Source: Mesostigma viride (taxonomy: Eukaryota > Streptophyta > Mesostigmatophyceae > Mesostigmatales > Mesostigmataceae). Taken from it: a stretch of 64,000 bases of DNA. Within the stretch, counting starts at the first letter, position 1; each line of letters opens with the position of its first letter. The stretch is from NCBI GenBank assembly GCA_009746045.1, contig RPFO01000097.1, positions 1,110,146 through 1,174,145 on the forward strand. Direction: 5' to 3'. The notes beneath the pieces are model-generated. The model saw nothing but the letters and a program-made list of their open reading frames with translations. It did not search any database and was not told where the DNA came from. Position numbers and translations under genes: made by a program. Shown here piece after piece: positions 10,180 to 21,267 of the stretch.

Positions 10180-12579
10180 AGCCAAGCGGGTCGTCCGGAG
10201 CGGCGTGCATGCGCCGGAGAGAAACGATTGCACATTGCGCAAAAAGGCTACGCGCGCGGTGGGGGAGGTCGATCAGGGTAGACGTCGGGTTGATGGCGCA
10301 TGCATCCCAGGGAACCGTGTCAAGCCAACGCCAACTGGCCGAGTAGTCGGGCGGCGGGGGCTGGGAGCCGGTGGGAGCCGAGGCGGGAGGGGGGGAGGGG
10401 GCCGGGACTGCTGGCCGATTGAGGGGCCGTTGAGCAACACAGGCGCGCGCGTGCTGAGCGCGCCCGTGAATGGAGTACACCCGCTGGCAGTGAGTTTCCG
10501 GGCACCGGTAACAGCTCATGGCCTGCAGATCCGCCGCGCCGAGATCGGGGTGCACAGCGCGAAGGTGCTGGCAGAGGAGGTTACGGTTGTGGAACACACC
10601 AGCACACGGGGACCCCGTGGGAAGCAGCACGGCACACCGGTGAAGGCCGTCGGCGGGCGCTGAGTGGCGGGGAGCGGCGCCAGCAAAGGCAGGACGTGGG
10701 GCCTGCGGCGTCTCCCCAGCCGGGCCGGCAGGCGCGCGCACCACGACCCGACCAGCGCCCGGCCTGCCCGCCGGGGCCACGGAGGAGGCAGTGCCCACCG
10801 GGGAGACCCCCAGCGGAGGGGGATCGAGAACGCCAGCGCCCCTCCCCGGGGGACTCGCCAGCGCGCCCGCGACCACCCCACTGGGCCCCGGCAACGAGGC
10901 CGGGGGCTGCGGCCAAGGGGTCGGGGAGGCAGCTGGCCCCGGGGCCCGGTGGGGACCCGGCAGGGGACCCAGCGAGACCGGGGGCGGGCCGAGAGGAAGC
11001 GCAGTCCCAGGGGGCGGCACAACAGCCCGGCACAACGGGCAGCGCGGCGCGGAGTGGAGCAAGCTGCGCGCGATGCACGCTTGATGGAATGTGTGGCCGC
11101 ACGCGGGCAGGCGACACAAGCCATCCCCCGGCCGGAAGGGCTCAAGGCAGATGGCACAGGAGCCCGACTCGGGGTCGTCCCCCTCCAGAAGGGACCGGAC
11201 ATGAGGGGGGGGCGGGTCCCAGCCGGCCTCCCAGCAACCCGGGAGAGCAGCAATCTGGGCGCGCGAGAGGATGCCGACCGGTTGGGCAGCCGCGGGGTGC
11301 CATTCGTGCGGGATGCCTGCCAACTCCAGGATGTCGTGGAGGAAGGCAGAAACAGGCGTCCCCGCGGTTAGGGGCTGGGCGCGCCCGGCCGAGTCCACCA
11401 AGATGGCCTGGCCGCCCTGAACCGCGATGGGGGCCCCGAACTCCACACGCAGCATGGCGGCCTGCGCCAGGCTGAGGGAGGTGATGAGAAAGCCCCCACT
11501 GGCAACCGGGCCGGGAGGCGCGGCCTGGGCGTCCAAGAAGAGGCGAAGCTGCCGCGGGGACATGAGGCCCAGGTCGGCGCCGCCCGCGAGGTAGGCCGCC
11601 CGCACCGAGACCTGAGCGTCTCGAGCCACCGCCGTGACGAACTCGACCACCTCCTGACCCACCCGCTCGTCCAGGGAAAGCAGCTCTTCCTGCCGGGCGG
11701 CCGGGAGATGCCACGGCAGCCGGCAGCCGGCGTGATATCCTTCCAAGACATACCCCCAAAGAGTCGAGGCCGTCACCGGGGGGGCGGCGGAAAGAAATGT
11801 CGCCCGCACGCGCGCCACTAGGGCCAGGAAGGCCGGGGGCCGAGGGAGCGAGGGAAAGGCGGCCTGCAACCCGACCGCGTCCAGCAACAAAGGGCAGTAC
11901 GCCCAAGAAAAGGTGGCTCGGCCCACCACGCCGACAATGTGCGAGGGCGGCCACGAGGTGAACGAGGGGGCCCGGGGGCGCCGTCCCACGCGGCAAGGAC
12001 GGGGGTGGCGGCTGGGTGGCCAACGGCGGCCGGGGGAAGGGAGGCCAGAGCGTCGGGGAGCGAGGGGCCGGGGTCGCCAGGCCCGCCGGGGGGTCGGCCA
12101 GCGCAGCGCCGCGCCCCCGTCGGCGGGGCCAGGCGACGGGTGGGGCCCCGGGGCCGAGGGCGCCAGGGCCCGAGCAACGGCGGCCCCATCGGGCAGGCCA
12201 CGGCCCGCCCCGAGGGCCTCGGCAGGGGGGCACACGGGGCAGGGGGCCGGAGCACCCAGCGGGGAGGGCAGCCCGGGGGCCCGCGGGGGGGACAGCGCGG
12301 GCACGTCCAGGAGCCTGGCGGGACCCGGTAGAGCCGGGGAGTAAGACACTGCAAGTGCCACCCGGAATTGCAAGCATCACAAACTAACATGTGGTGCCCG
12401 CGGTGCCCGCTCCGGCAGACCTCGCAGACCAAGGAGGGGGAGACCGGGGCGCCCGAGCCCCCCGCAGCCGGGTCGCCCACATCCGCAAGAAGGGCCGCAA
12501 GCCGAGAGGACCGCCGAGGTGCCAACCGGGGAGCGGGGGAGCCGTTGGGCGAAGGGGGTCGTGGGTGGTCCATGAACAA
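10180..12579 (-). pseudogene. zinc-finger N-terminal half of the split retrotransposon ORF
   Basis: This is the amino-terminal part of the RLE retrotransposon protein. The frame starting at ATG 12579 carries a PHD finger: CEVC, CDACNSGWHLQC and WTCPRC (about 12426-12285). After a frame change between about 12300 and 11990, in G-rich sequence, the second frame gives about 200 well-folded-looking residues. A RING-H2 finger follows (CAIC, ACGHTFHQAC, CPLC, about 11155-11025). A Pro-rich linker comes next, then Cys/His clusters CAVLLPTGSPC and CYRCPETHC. It ends DPLGF at the TTAA junction. PHD and RING could read chromatin or ubiquitylate a partner, but the role in the element is inference. The frameshift makes this copy defective. 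Confidence 0.75.
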
Positions 12580-12749
12580 TCAGGGCAGGCGTGGCAGCCA
12601 CCGAGGGGGGGGGCGGGGGGGTGTGGGGGGCGGAGCCCCCCACGCGGGGGGTTTGTGGGGCGGCAGCCCCCCAACGCGCTGCGGTCGCGGTACCGCCTGC
12701 CGTCCGGCACTTTGAAGCCCGCCGGTGCTATAATTCCTATCGTCCACGC

Positions 12750-12764
12750 TGATCTTATATATAT
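12750..12764. repeat. target-site duplication, copy 2
   Basis: This is the second copy of TGATCTTATATATAT; see 5542-5556. Confidence 0.75.
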
Positions 12765-12964
12765 AACCTGATGCGGTATACATGAGTACATAATCTGTAT
12801 TGCATACCACTGACCAGCCACTTGTACCTACTGCTGCCAAAGTCACCAACTCACCACCGCTCGAATAGGAAGGGTGGCATGCCCGGGCAAAATTTCCTGC
12901 AACCACGGTACCAGACAGGGTTGTCCCAGGCGCTGACGGTGGTGGATTTTCGCGGGGCCCATGG

Positions 12965-13296
12965 TTAACCGCGGGGTTTTAGTGTCAAAAACTTGCCGGT
13001 GGCGGTTCGGGGGCCCTGGTGAAGCGCTGGCGAGGGGGCTCGCGGGGGGCCTGCGGGGCGCGCATGCCTGGCTGCCATGCGCGCCGATTTGGCCACCTTG
13101 GCCGTGCAGTGCTGCTTGCGCTGCGCTGCCGTGCGACGGGATACCTGGCCGGGGGGGAAGGCCGCCAGGCAGCGCTCCATTGTGAGCGGTTCCGGCGAAG
13201 AGGGGAAACTCTCGCTGTCGAGCACGTGGGCACCCGCGTCCGTCCAGTTAGGCGTGCGGAATATGCTGTTCCAGGCAACATGAGTAGGCAATAATG

Positions 13297-13341
<45 letters not shown>

Positions 13342-15025
13342 ACACCTGCAAGAGGTGGGGCAGCGGCACAGGCGCGGTGGGCACGGGGGCTGCGGGTCGC
13401 CGCCGCCGCCTCATGACCAGCAAGTGGCGGCGCCCGGTGGGCACTGCTGGTTGGCTGCGGGCCCTAGCCCCCCCCTGCGGGCCTGTCGTGCCTACCTCCT
13501 CCTCGAGCCGCGCTCTGCCCCCTACCCCATCCCCCATTCCTACCCCCTCACTGAAATCAGGTCCCATTTCTCCCACTTGCCAATCAGGTCCTGTCCCTCC
13601 CCCCGCAAGCTGACCAGGCTGGCCCTCGGACCTACCCTCTGACGTCTCACCCTTGCGCCCCCTTGCCGGATGTGACGGCGGAAGCTGTAGGAGCACCATG
13701 TGGTTGTTGTGCCCCCTCATGTGCCCCGCGACATGCCACGCTATTGGGTAATGCCCAAAATCACGCCCGGCTGTCAAACGGTCCACGTGCCCCGCTGGCA
13801 ACTGGCCACCATCAACCGCTGGCAACGGGCCAGTAGACTCCGCGGCCAAAACGTCTCCATCCTCTGCTGACAAGCGGCCACCATCCTCCGCCTGGCCGTC
13901 CCCCAGCCACCAGCTTCCACCCAAGACCGCCAAGAGTTTCCCACACGTGACAGCAGGCAGAGACGTGACACCTGGCAGGGACGCGGCACACGGCGGGCCG
14001 GCCACCGCCGCCACCACCCACATCCGCACGATGCTTTCATTCACACCCGGCGCACCCGCGGGAGGACTCGCATCCTTCTGCCCCGCACACACGCAGGGGG
14101 CGGCGGCATCTATTCCACCCCCCTGGTCCTCTGGTACCATCTTTTCGGGCATGCCAGCTGGCGCCAACTTGTCCGACATGGCAGCATCCACCAAGGACAG
14201 CAACCCCAACCGCCACGACAGCGCAGAAGGTGGCCAGACCGCAACGCCCGCAGCTGCAGATGCGCTGCCTCCGCTGCAGCCTGTCTCGGTCCCCAGATGC
14301 TGCCCCACGTCACGCCCCCTGTCACTCTCCACATCACGGCCTACGTCATAGCCCATGTCATGTCCTGCGGCACGCCCCACATCGCTTGCGTCACGGCTGG
14401 CATGTGCTGAGGGCCACCGCTCAACCCTTTGCCAGCCACCACCAACTGTCAATGTGCCCTCGCCCTTTAACCCGTCATCTGTCAACATGCGCCTCTTCTC
14501 TTGCCTGTCGTCCATCACGCCCGCATCCCGTAGGCTGCCTCGATCGAAACCCGACCCTGGCTGGACACTGATGAGCGCGCCTGCCCCCCCTCGCAGCGCT
14601 GCCCTCCCTGCAGGCGCGCCGCTGGGCTGCCTCGTTGCAACCCCGCTCACTTCTGCCCCCTGCCCCCCTACTTCACTGCCCATTTCCCCCTCTGAACGCG
14701 GCGCAGCACCCGCCCCCGCGCCGAGCAGCGAGAGTGCGTACGCCAGCACATCTTCTCTCCCTTGCACATCTGTCATGCTACCCTCCGCACAAACTCGCGC
14801 CACCTGGCAAGCGGGTGACGTGCCACACGTGCTGGTGGCCCTTTTGGCAAGGGGTGGACGCTCCTCTGGCGCCCCGATGTCCACCGGCGCGCTGCCACCC
14901 GCAACGTCAGCGCGTCCGGCGGTGCAGACGGCAGCAGCGAGGTGGTCGCGCATCTCTACTAGTTGTGTCCCAGGGACACAGCACAGCTGGCGCGCAAGCG
15001 CATCATGCTGAATCTTGTAGCCATC
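12965..15025 (-). CDS. unknown protein, long last exon with poly-Gln tract
   Basis: I do not recognise this gene. One minus-strand frame is open from 15025 to a stop at about 12965 (about 686 codons). A plausible 3' splice site (AACCAG before GATGGC, preceded by a C-rich tract on the minus strand) sits at 15025/15026. The exon would begin DGYKIQHDALARQLCC rather than at the internal ATG 14953. The middle is low-complexity (Gly, Asp, Ala, with repeated LPA, GR and DVG phrases). About 12 consecutive Gln are encoded near 13300-13340. The end is basic (RRTAAQRKQHCTAKVAKSARMAARHAR), like a nuclear or nucleic-acid-binding tail. Upstream exons were not found. Confidence 0.5.
13301..13339. repeat. 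(CTG)n trinucleotide tract
   Basis: A run of about 12-13 CTG units reads as poly-Gln on the minus strand inside the unknown gene. Confidence 0.95.
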
Positions 15026-15044
15026 CTGGTTGGGGGGCGGGTTG

Positions 15045-15175
15045 GGGTGTGGGGGGGGCAGGCGAGGCGGGGCAAGTTGGGGGGGGGAGCATGTGGGTGG
15101 GGTGGTGTCAGACGGGGTGGGGGGCAGTTGGGTGGGGTGGTGTCAGATGGGGTGGGGGGCAGTTGGGTGGGGCGA
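15045..15175. repeat. G-rich tandem repeat
   Basis: Two to three copies of a roughly 38-bp G/T-rich unit (GGGGTGGGGGGCAGTTGGGT core). This would be intronic DNA just upstream of the unknown minus-strand exon; on the minus strand it gives the C-rich tract before the splice site. Confidence 0.7.
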
Positions 15176-15365
15176 GCTTTTCTTTTTTATCTTTTCTTTT
15201 TTCCTTTTAAAGCACGACGGGGTGGGAGGCAGCACCTCCGCTGTGCATACAAACCTTCCGCTCTGCGTAAGACGTTCAGGATCTTATACACACACTTTGG
15301 CCCCACCACTTCTGACCAAACATTGACCCATGCTTTTACCCCACCATTTTACCCCACCCTACTAA

Positions 15366-15540
15366 ACTGGTGGAGGGCTGAGAGCAGGCAACCCCTACGG
15401 TGAACACACCCCCACTAAACCGCAGGAGGGCTGAGAGCAGGCAACCCCTACGGTGAATCCACCCCTACTAAACCGCTGGAGGGCTGAGAGCAGGCAACCC
15501 CTACACCCCTACTAAGCCGTTGGAGGGATGAGAGCCGGCT
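15366..15540. repeat. tandem repeat, about 55-60-bp unit, 4 copies
   Basis: Four degenerate copies share GGAGGGCTGAGAGCAGGCAA followed by CCCCTAC. No coding character. Confidence 0.8.
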
Positions 15541-15627
15541 AACGTGGGACCGTGGGACCGAGGTGTGACCCCCCTCCCGGCTAAGTATATTATGCCCCCT
15601 GACTGTATCAAGTCTGGTCTGGCATTG

Positions 15628-15735
15628 AGTGACCAACGGCAGCGGTAGCCAGCAGTAGTGGCATGTGCAGCGGCAGCCAGCAGTAGTGGCATGTGCAGCG
15701 GCAGCCAGCAGTAGTGGCATGTGCAGCCACGGCCA
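15628..15735. repeat. 28-bp tandem repeat, about 4 copies
   Basis: Copies of GCCAGCAGTAGTGGCATGTG with a GCAGCGGCA spacer; the last copy is degenerate. Confidence 0.85.
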
Positions 15736-15991
15736 GTAGTAATGGTAAGTGCAGCGGGCCGTGGCAACATACCGGCCGTGTGAGGTGTGGTGGCGCACTG
15801 TCATATGAGGTCATATGATACACGCGGTGTGGTGTCATCTGACGATTCGCCACGTGCTCAGTAGGGCCCAAGCCCTGGGAAGCACGTTTACCAACCAATG
15901 CCCCATAGATGACCATCACACACATCAAACCTATCCGCTTCTATCACACGCAACAAACCTATCCGCTTCTATCTGACACCCTTACCTAGCT

Positions 15992-16600
15992 TCACCATTG
16001 CAAGTGTAGACACGCAACTAACAGGACAACTCCCTGGGTCCAACAAGACAACTCCCTGGGTGTAACCATTGCATCCCTGGACAAATCCAGCAGAGGTGTG
16101 AAGACTTCCTCACGCCGCATTGTGACAAAAACGGAAGCACCGGAAACTGCTAGCATTGGTAGCCACGGATTCGCGAGAGTCGCCATCATGCTAGTTGAAC
16201 ATTTTATCATCATACTAGTTGAACACTCCAGCTCGATGCCGTCCGCTGCACGCAAGCGGCAGCCGGCAGTATGCGAGATTTCTGGCTCCGACGGTAGCAA
16301 TGCAACAACTGGGAGACGGCCTGGAGACGCGCTCCGGGTCATATTCCAAGCACGTACCGCAAGCGTCATATCCAATTTCGCCCATGCAGATGTCAGAGCA
16401 GCCTGTTGCCGTTGCAGCTGCGCACAGCCTCTTGTGCCGCCATATTCCTGGTCAAATCCCGAGGCAGCCAGGATGTCAGTTGAACCGACGGCGCCTAACG
16501 AGGCTGCTGTCTCTGCGAAAATCAGCACAGCAAATGCCACTCCGTAGAGGAGCTGTTGCCTGTCCGGCATGCGTATAGCTACCATGACGCGTTGTCTCAT
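15992..16600 (-). CDS. hypothetical small protein with signal-anchor-like N-terminus
   Basis: An uninterrupted 202-codon frame opposite in orientation to the amylase gene, starting 742 bp upstream of the amylase start. Near the N-terminus is a basic stretch (MRQRVMVAIRMPDR) followed by about 18 hydrophobic residues (LLYGVAFAVLIFAETAA), which fits a signal peptide or membrane anchor. A short internal duplication (CSTSMM twice) is encoded at about 16185-16235. No family was recognised. The length and the N-terminal pattern favour a real gene or first exon; chance ORFs of this size do occur in GC-rich DNA. Confidence 0.35.
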   Translation of the reverse strand: MRQRVMVAIRMPDRQQLLYGVAFAVLIFAETAASLGAVGSTDILAASGFDQEYGGTRGCAQLQRQQAALTSAWAKLDMTLAVRAWNMTRSASPGRLPVVALLPSEPEISHTAGCRLRAADGIELECSTSMMIKCSTSMMATLANPWLPMLAVSGASVFVTMRREEVFTPLLDLSRDAMVTPRELSCWTQGVVLLVACLHLQW

Positions 16601-17342
16601 GGATGGAACACAAAGCTCCGGCTAGAGCTACATGGCAACGAAAAACATCCGGCATATGCCCGTCGCTAATGCCAGGGTGGGCTAGTAACACTCCCTGTCA
16701 TCGTGCTTTTCTCATCACGATGAAAAATCCGTAATCTTTCGTTTTCCTGTCCGCAGTAAATCGCATTTCTCGTGAAAAATAACGCGGACGCAAGCTTACG
16801 ATGAACTGCCAGAGCAGTGGCTCTGTGGCTGGGAACACCCGACAGGCAAACAACCATTACTGCAAGGTCGGCCGCTTGTTTCCCACGCGCACGTGCTTTT
16901 CCAGTACCCTCACCTCCAAAGGGTCAGGGGTAGACATCAAGTTTTGCGGGCTTCGCCCGCGACATTACTGTACTGTACTGTAGAGCCTGTAAGTATGTAA
17001 GTAGAGCCTTACAGCCGTGCAGAACTGCAATTTCCTCTTTGACGTCAACGGCCTGCATCCACAGTACGGTCGGAACTGCAATATGGACAAGTGGCAGCGG
17101 CTGGCATCCATGCCAATTCGCCCAAACGTCAAATTCGCTCCTGTTTCTGGCTGTCAGCCATTTCGTGCCCGAGTTGGCCAGGGCCACGCCGTGGATAGGA
17201 CAAGCCCTTCTAGTATATGGCTTGCCGACAACTACGCACCTGCTTAGACCGCGTCCCATAATTTGCAGTGTATGCCGGAAGACGGAATACACGTTGCCGA
17301 GTCCATGCTCGCAGTCCGTAGCCGAACTGTCGGACGGCAGCC
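16601..17342. other. 5' flank of the amylase gene
   Basis: No convincing ORF. It separates two divergent reading frames and should contain the amylase promoter and 5' UTR. No TATA box or other element could be called with confidence. A TACTG repeat lies at 16964-16981. Confidence 0.4.
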
Positions 17343-17627
17343 ATGATCATCGCAACCCAGCGGCCTGCTCAGCTTCAAGCCACCACCGCAGCCGTGAATG
17401 TAGCTCATCGTCAGCGTCGTATTCCAGTTTATGCTGTCGAGCTGCGTTCGAAGTCAATTCCGTTTTTTCATGGCGCCAAACAAGCTGTACTCCCCAGCCT
17501 TGGTTTCCGTCGTGATAAGAGTGTGAGAGGTTGTCAGCGAGAACTAAGGGCCGTTTCCATGGCCATGACCACTGCCACATCAGCGGAGGTCCATTTCCAG
17601 CTGAAAGTGGAAACTCGGTATGGAGAG
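17343..17627 (+). CDS. amylase exon 1: putative transit peptide and CBM20 start
   Basis: Codes residues 1-95, phase 0 at the end. The Arg/Gln/Ala-rich leader is followed by EVHFQLKVETRYGE, the first CBM20 strand. Donor is GAG|GTAAGA. Confidence 0.75.
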
Positions 17628-20600
17628 GTAAGATCCCATGCCAGTTCCTAGCTGGCTGCACCGGATATCGCTTCGGAAGGATGGGAATTAACGGCAATGC
17701 CGATCGGTCCGCTCTGCAGACATTTCGTGGGATATTGCTGGTGGGCAGCACCTTGTTCTGTAATAACGTTATGTCTGCGCTCTTCTGCTGCCTTCGTCGC
17801 ACGCATTACCGAAATTGGCAGGAAGTGCGGGTCGTCGGGCAAGGGCACCATTCCCTGGGGAACTGGGACACCTCGAAAGGGCTCCCGCTGACGTGGACGG
17901 ACGGACACACGTGGCGAGGGAAACTCAATCTTCCAGCAGGTTGGCTACGTGCAGCGTTTACGGGCAATGGCTTAGTTATGCGCAGCGCTGATTGGAACAG
18001 GTAACAGCCAACTTGGAAACGTTGACAACCCCAGGTCTCAGCATCAGAAATATTCATGCTTTGCAGCTGCTCTTAGGGGGATGACGAGCGAGGGGAAGCG
18101 CGCCCCAACCTGGACCCTGACCCACCGAATCAGCATCATAGCACGGTGCTGACGATAGCATCACAAGATCTAGTGGGAAGCATTGTGATCGCGGCGTACC
18201 CTGCTTGTCCACTTGTCCTTGGGCGGTGCTGGGGAGCCTGCCACGGTACCTTGCTTATATTCGTAGACGTAGGAATCATAGAAAACCCCGCTACAGGCCT
18301 AGAGTGCCTATATTCCAAACTAGATTATGATGGTGGGCACATGCTTGCAGCTTCGACTGGGAAACCTTGGCTGTGCTTGTCCAGTACACTTGACTGTCCA
18401 GTACACGTGAGTGTCCAGTACACGTGCTTGTCCAGTACACATGATTTCTGGCGTTTTGCGCCATGCATGTGACTTCCCATGTGGCAGGCAACATGGATCA
18501 GGATCACACGCTTGTCGCTGCCGTGTCACCTAATCATCGCACATTCCGCATCCCACATTCCGCCACCTCTTCACCCACCTACCTGCCACCTGGCCATCCC
18601 CCAGAGGCATTACTTTGACCCCGCCCGCATCCTTGCTGCCCACCTGTGTGCGCATACTGCTGTTTCTGGGGATATGCGCGCGCTGTTTCTGGGGGCTAGG
18701 TGCATGTCCGAGATGGCATGCACGTGCTTGCTAATGGCACGTCGCATGTCCGCGATGGCATGCTTTCCCATTGGGTCATCTGTGGCCACGCACTGCACCC
18801 TGTTTGTGCCCGATCTACCGGGGTGCGCCGTGTCAGGTGGCCCCACCCTCAACCCCGTTCCCACCCCCCTGTGTGCTCCCACCCCTCCCCGCTGGCTTCC
18901 TTCTACCTGCCTCAACTGTGTTCAAGCGCTCCTGTGCGGCTGCCTGCCTTCCCCGCTTTCTTGAACTGACGCCCTTCCCCTTGCACTGTGCCTGGCTCCC
19001 TTCCCCCTACGCCTCCCCCCCCCTTCATCTCTGGCCCCTCCCTGCCCAGGCGCGACGTTGGAGTACAAGTTCATCCTGGTGGACCCCTCGCGCGCACGCA
19101 CGGGCGAGCGCGTGATCTGGCAACCGGGCGACAACCGCAGGCTGCAGGTGGCCGACAGATGTGCGTGGTGGGGATGGGGGGGTGGCCGGCGGCAAGTGAG
19201 AGTGGGGGACATGTGTGCGTGCGTAGGTGAACAGGTGTCACGCCCCCGCCCCCGGTGGCCTGCATGCCCCATGTGGGTGGCACAGCCATGCGGCATGTCA
19301 CAGTGGCAAGTGGCATGTCAAGGTAGTTGAGAAGCCAATGCGTGCGGGGGGCACACGCACAGTGCCAAGGCGGCAGGTGTCGTGGCGGGCCGAGGCTAGC
19401 CAAAGACAAGGTCTGGGACGAATGCGGGGGAGGTTCGGTTGACCTTGTTATGCTTGCGACGCACATGTGACACGCATGCGACGTGTTTGCGAGATGGGGC
19501 CAGCCTCATCCCAGGGCAGAGCACATGTTTTATGCTTGCATTTGCGGGAGTGCGGTTTGCCGTTTGTGTGCTTTTTGCAAGGTAACACCGCCCCCCTAGT
19601 GGCAAGCGCTTTGCGATACCGCACGAGCAGGCGCCCTGGGATCACCCTGGGAATGCCCTGCTGGGCCACCTGCAACTTGAGGGCTGCCACATGCGTCGTG
19701 GCCCCTCAACCTTCACGCCACCATATGTATGGTGCATGGGCCGTGACCGCGTGTCCATGGCTGGGTGCACGCTCTCATGGCCTCGATCGCAACCACTTAG
19801 CTGGTATGTATGCTCTCTATCGTAACCCCCCAGCAGATACTTGTACGGTAGCAGCTGTTCTCCCTCTGCTATTGGCTGGCACCGTGACCACGGCGGATGA
19901 CAACCGCACGGCTGACACTATAAGCACGGCGGATGACAACCGCACGGCTGGCACCCCGCATGTGCAGGCGTCGAGGACGGCGGTGAGTGGGTGCTGCCCC
20001 CCGTCCCCACCCCCAGTGCCGAGCCGTTCCCTGCCGCATCCCCCCGTGTCGCCACCCAGCTGCCGGCCGCAGACAGCGGGGTGCCTACGAGCCCCATGCC
20101 CACCAGCAGCAGCGAGCGTTCTGCGCCACAGCCCGTCGTGGCCGCTGCCACTGCTGCCGCTGCCACCGCAGCAGCGTACCGCAGCGTGCCACCTGGCGAG
20201 CCACACGCCAACGGCCCTGCCCCTGCGGTCAAGCTGAGCGGTGCTCCTGCCGGGCACACGGGGCCGGTAGAGCTCGCGTCCGCATCGATGCCAGACTGGT
20301 TCCGCCGCGCTGTCTTCTACCATGTCCAGTCGCTGGGGTTCTTTGGTGGGTGGCCTTGTGGCCGTTGGTGACGGATGCTGCCGCCTTGCCCCGGACTTGT
20401 TCGATGTGGGCGTGCTATGGGTGGGTGTCCTAGTGGCCATTGGTGACGGGTGATGGCACGATGGTTCCATGGCATACCTCCACGGCTGGTGGCATGATTG
20501 CCCCCCACTCGCGTGTGTGGGCTCCTGTGGGGTTTATTTGCCTGTTTTTGTGTGTCTAGGACTGCATGTGGTCGTGGTTTTATGCGTCTGTTTCGTTGTG

Positions 20601-21122
20601 TGCATTTGTCTGTGTGTGCATGTGCGCATGTGCGTTTGGTGGGCTTACTTTGTTTGCGCTACTGGAAAGAGAATTCTTGGAAGACCACGCTTCCCTGGAC
20701 TGCCTTGACCATGCGTGTACAAGTACCGTCCTCTCTACCGTACTTGTGCATCGTGCGCGGTCGACCCTTGCTCGGCTGAGTTGAGGCGCCTGTGTGCCAT
20801 CCCGCTCGGCACGCGCGTGGCTTCTAGTTCTACGCATGCGATGAATTGGAATGACTGGGTCCTTAGAAATCCTTCTAAGCAATTACCTACTTGTAAAAGT
20901 GGTGCTGTCCCGCGCGAGTCCCTGTTTGGAACGGTTGTGTCGGGAGGGGTTCGCCAAGGTCACCTTATGGCATCTGCCTCCCCTTGCCCCCTAACCCACT
21001 CACCCACCCAGACACACACAAACACACACAAACACACACAAACACACACACACACACAAACACACACAAACACATACACACACACAAACACACACACACA
21101 CACACAAACACATACACACACA

Positions 21123-21180
<58 letters not shown>

Positions 21181-21235
21181 AACACACGCGCGCGCACACA
21201 CAAACACACGCACACACACACACGCACACACACAC

Positions 21236-21267
<32 letters not shown>

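Larger units (their letters stand above)
5557..12749 (-). mobile_element. RLE-type non-LTR retrotransposon with PHD/RING fingers
   Basis: A near full-length minus-strand element lies between 15-bp direct repeats. Read 5' to 3' (12749 down to 5557) it has a GC-rich leader, a PHD finger, a RING-H2 finger, further Cys/His clusters, reverse transcriptase, a CCHC knuckle and a PD-(D/E)xK-type restriction-like endonuclease. A short AT-rich 3' end follows. Removing the TTAA element at 8439-10175 makes the two halves one continuous frame, so the ancestral element was about 5.45 kb with a single long ORF of roughly 1700 residues. Zinc fingers before RT with RLE after it match the R2/R4-like architecture. 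The exact clade (for example Utopia-like) cannot be settled here. Confidence 0.8.
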
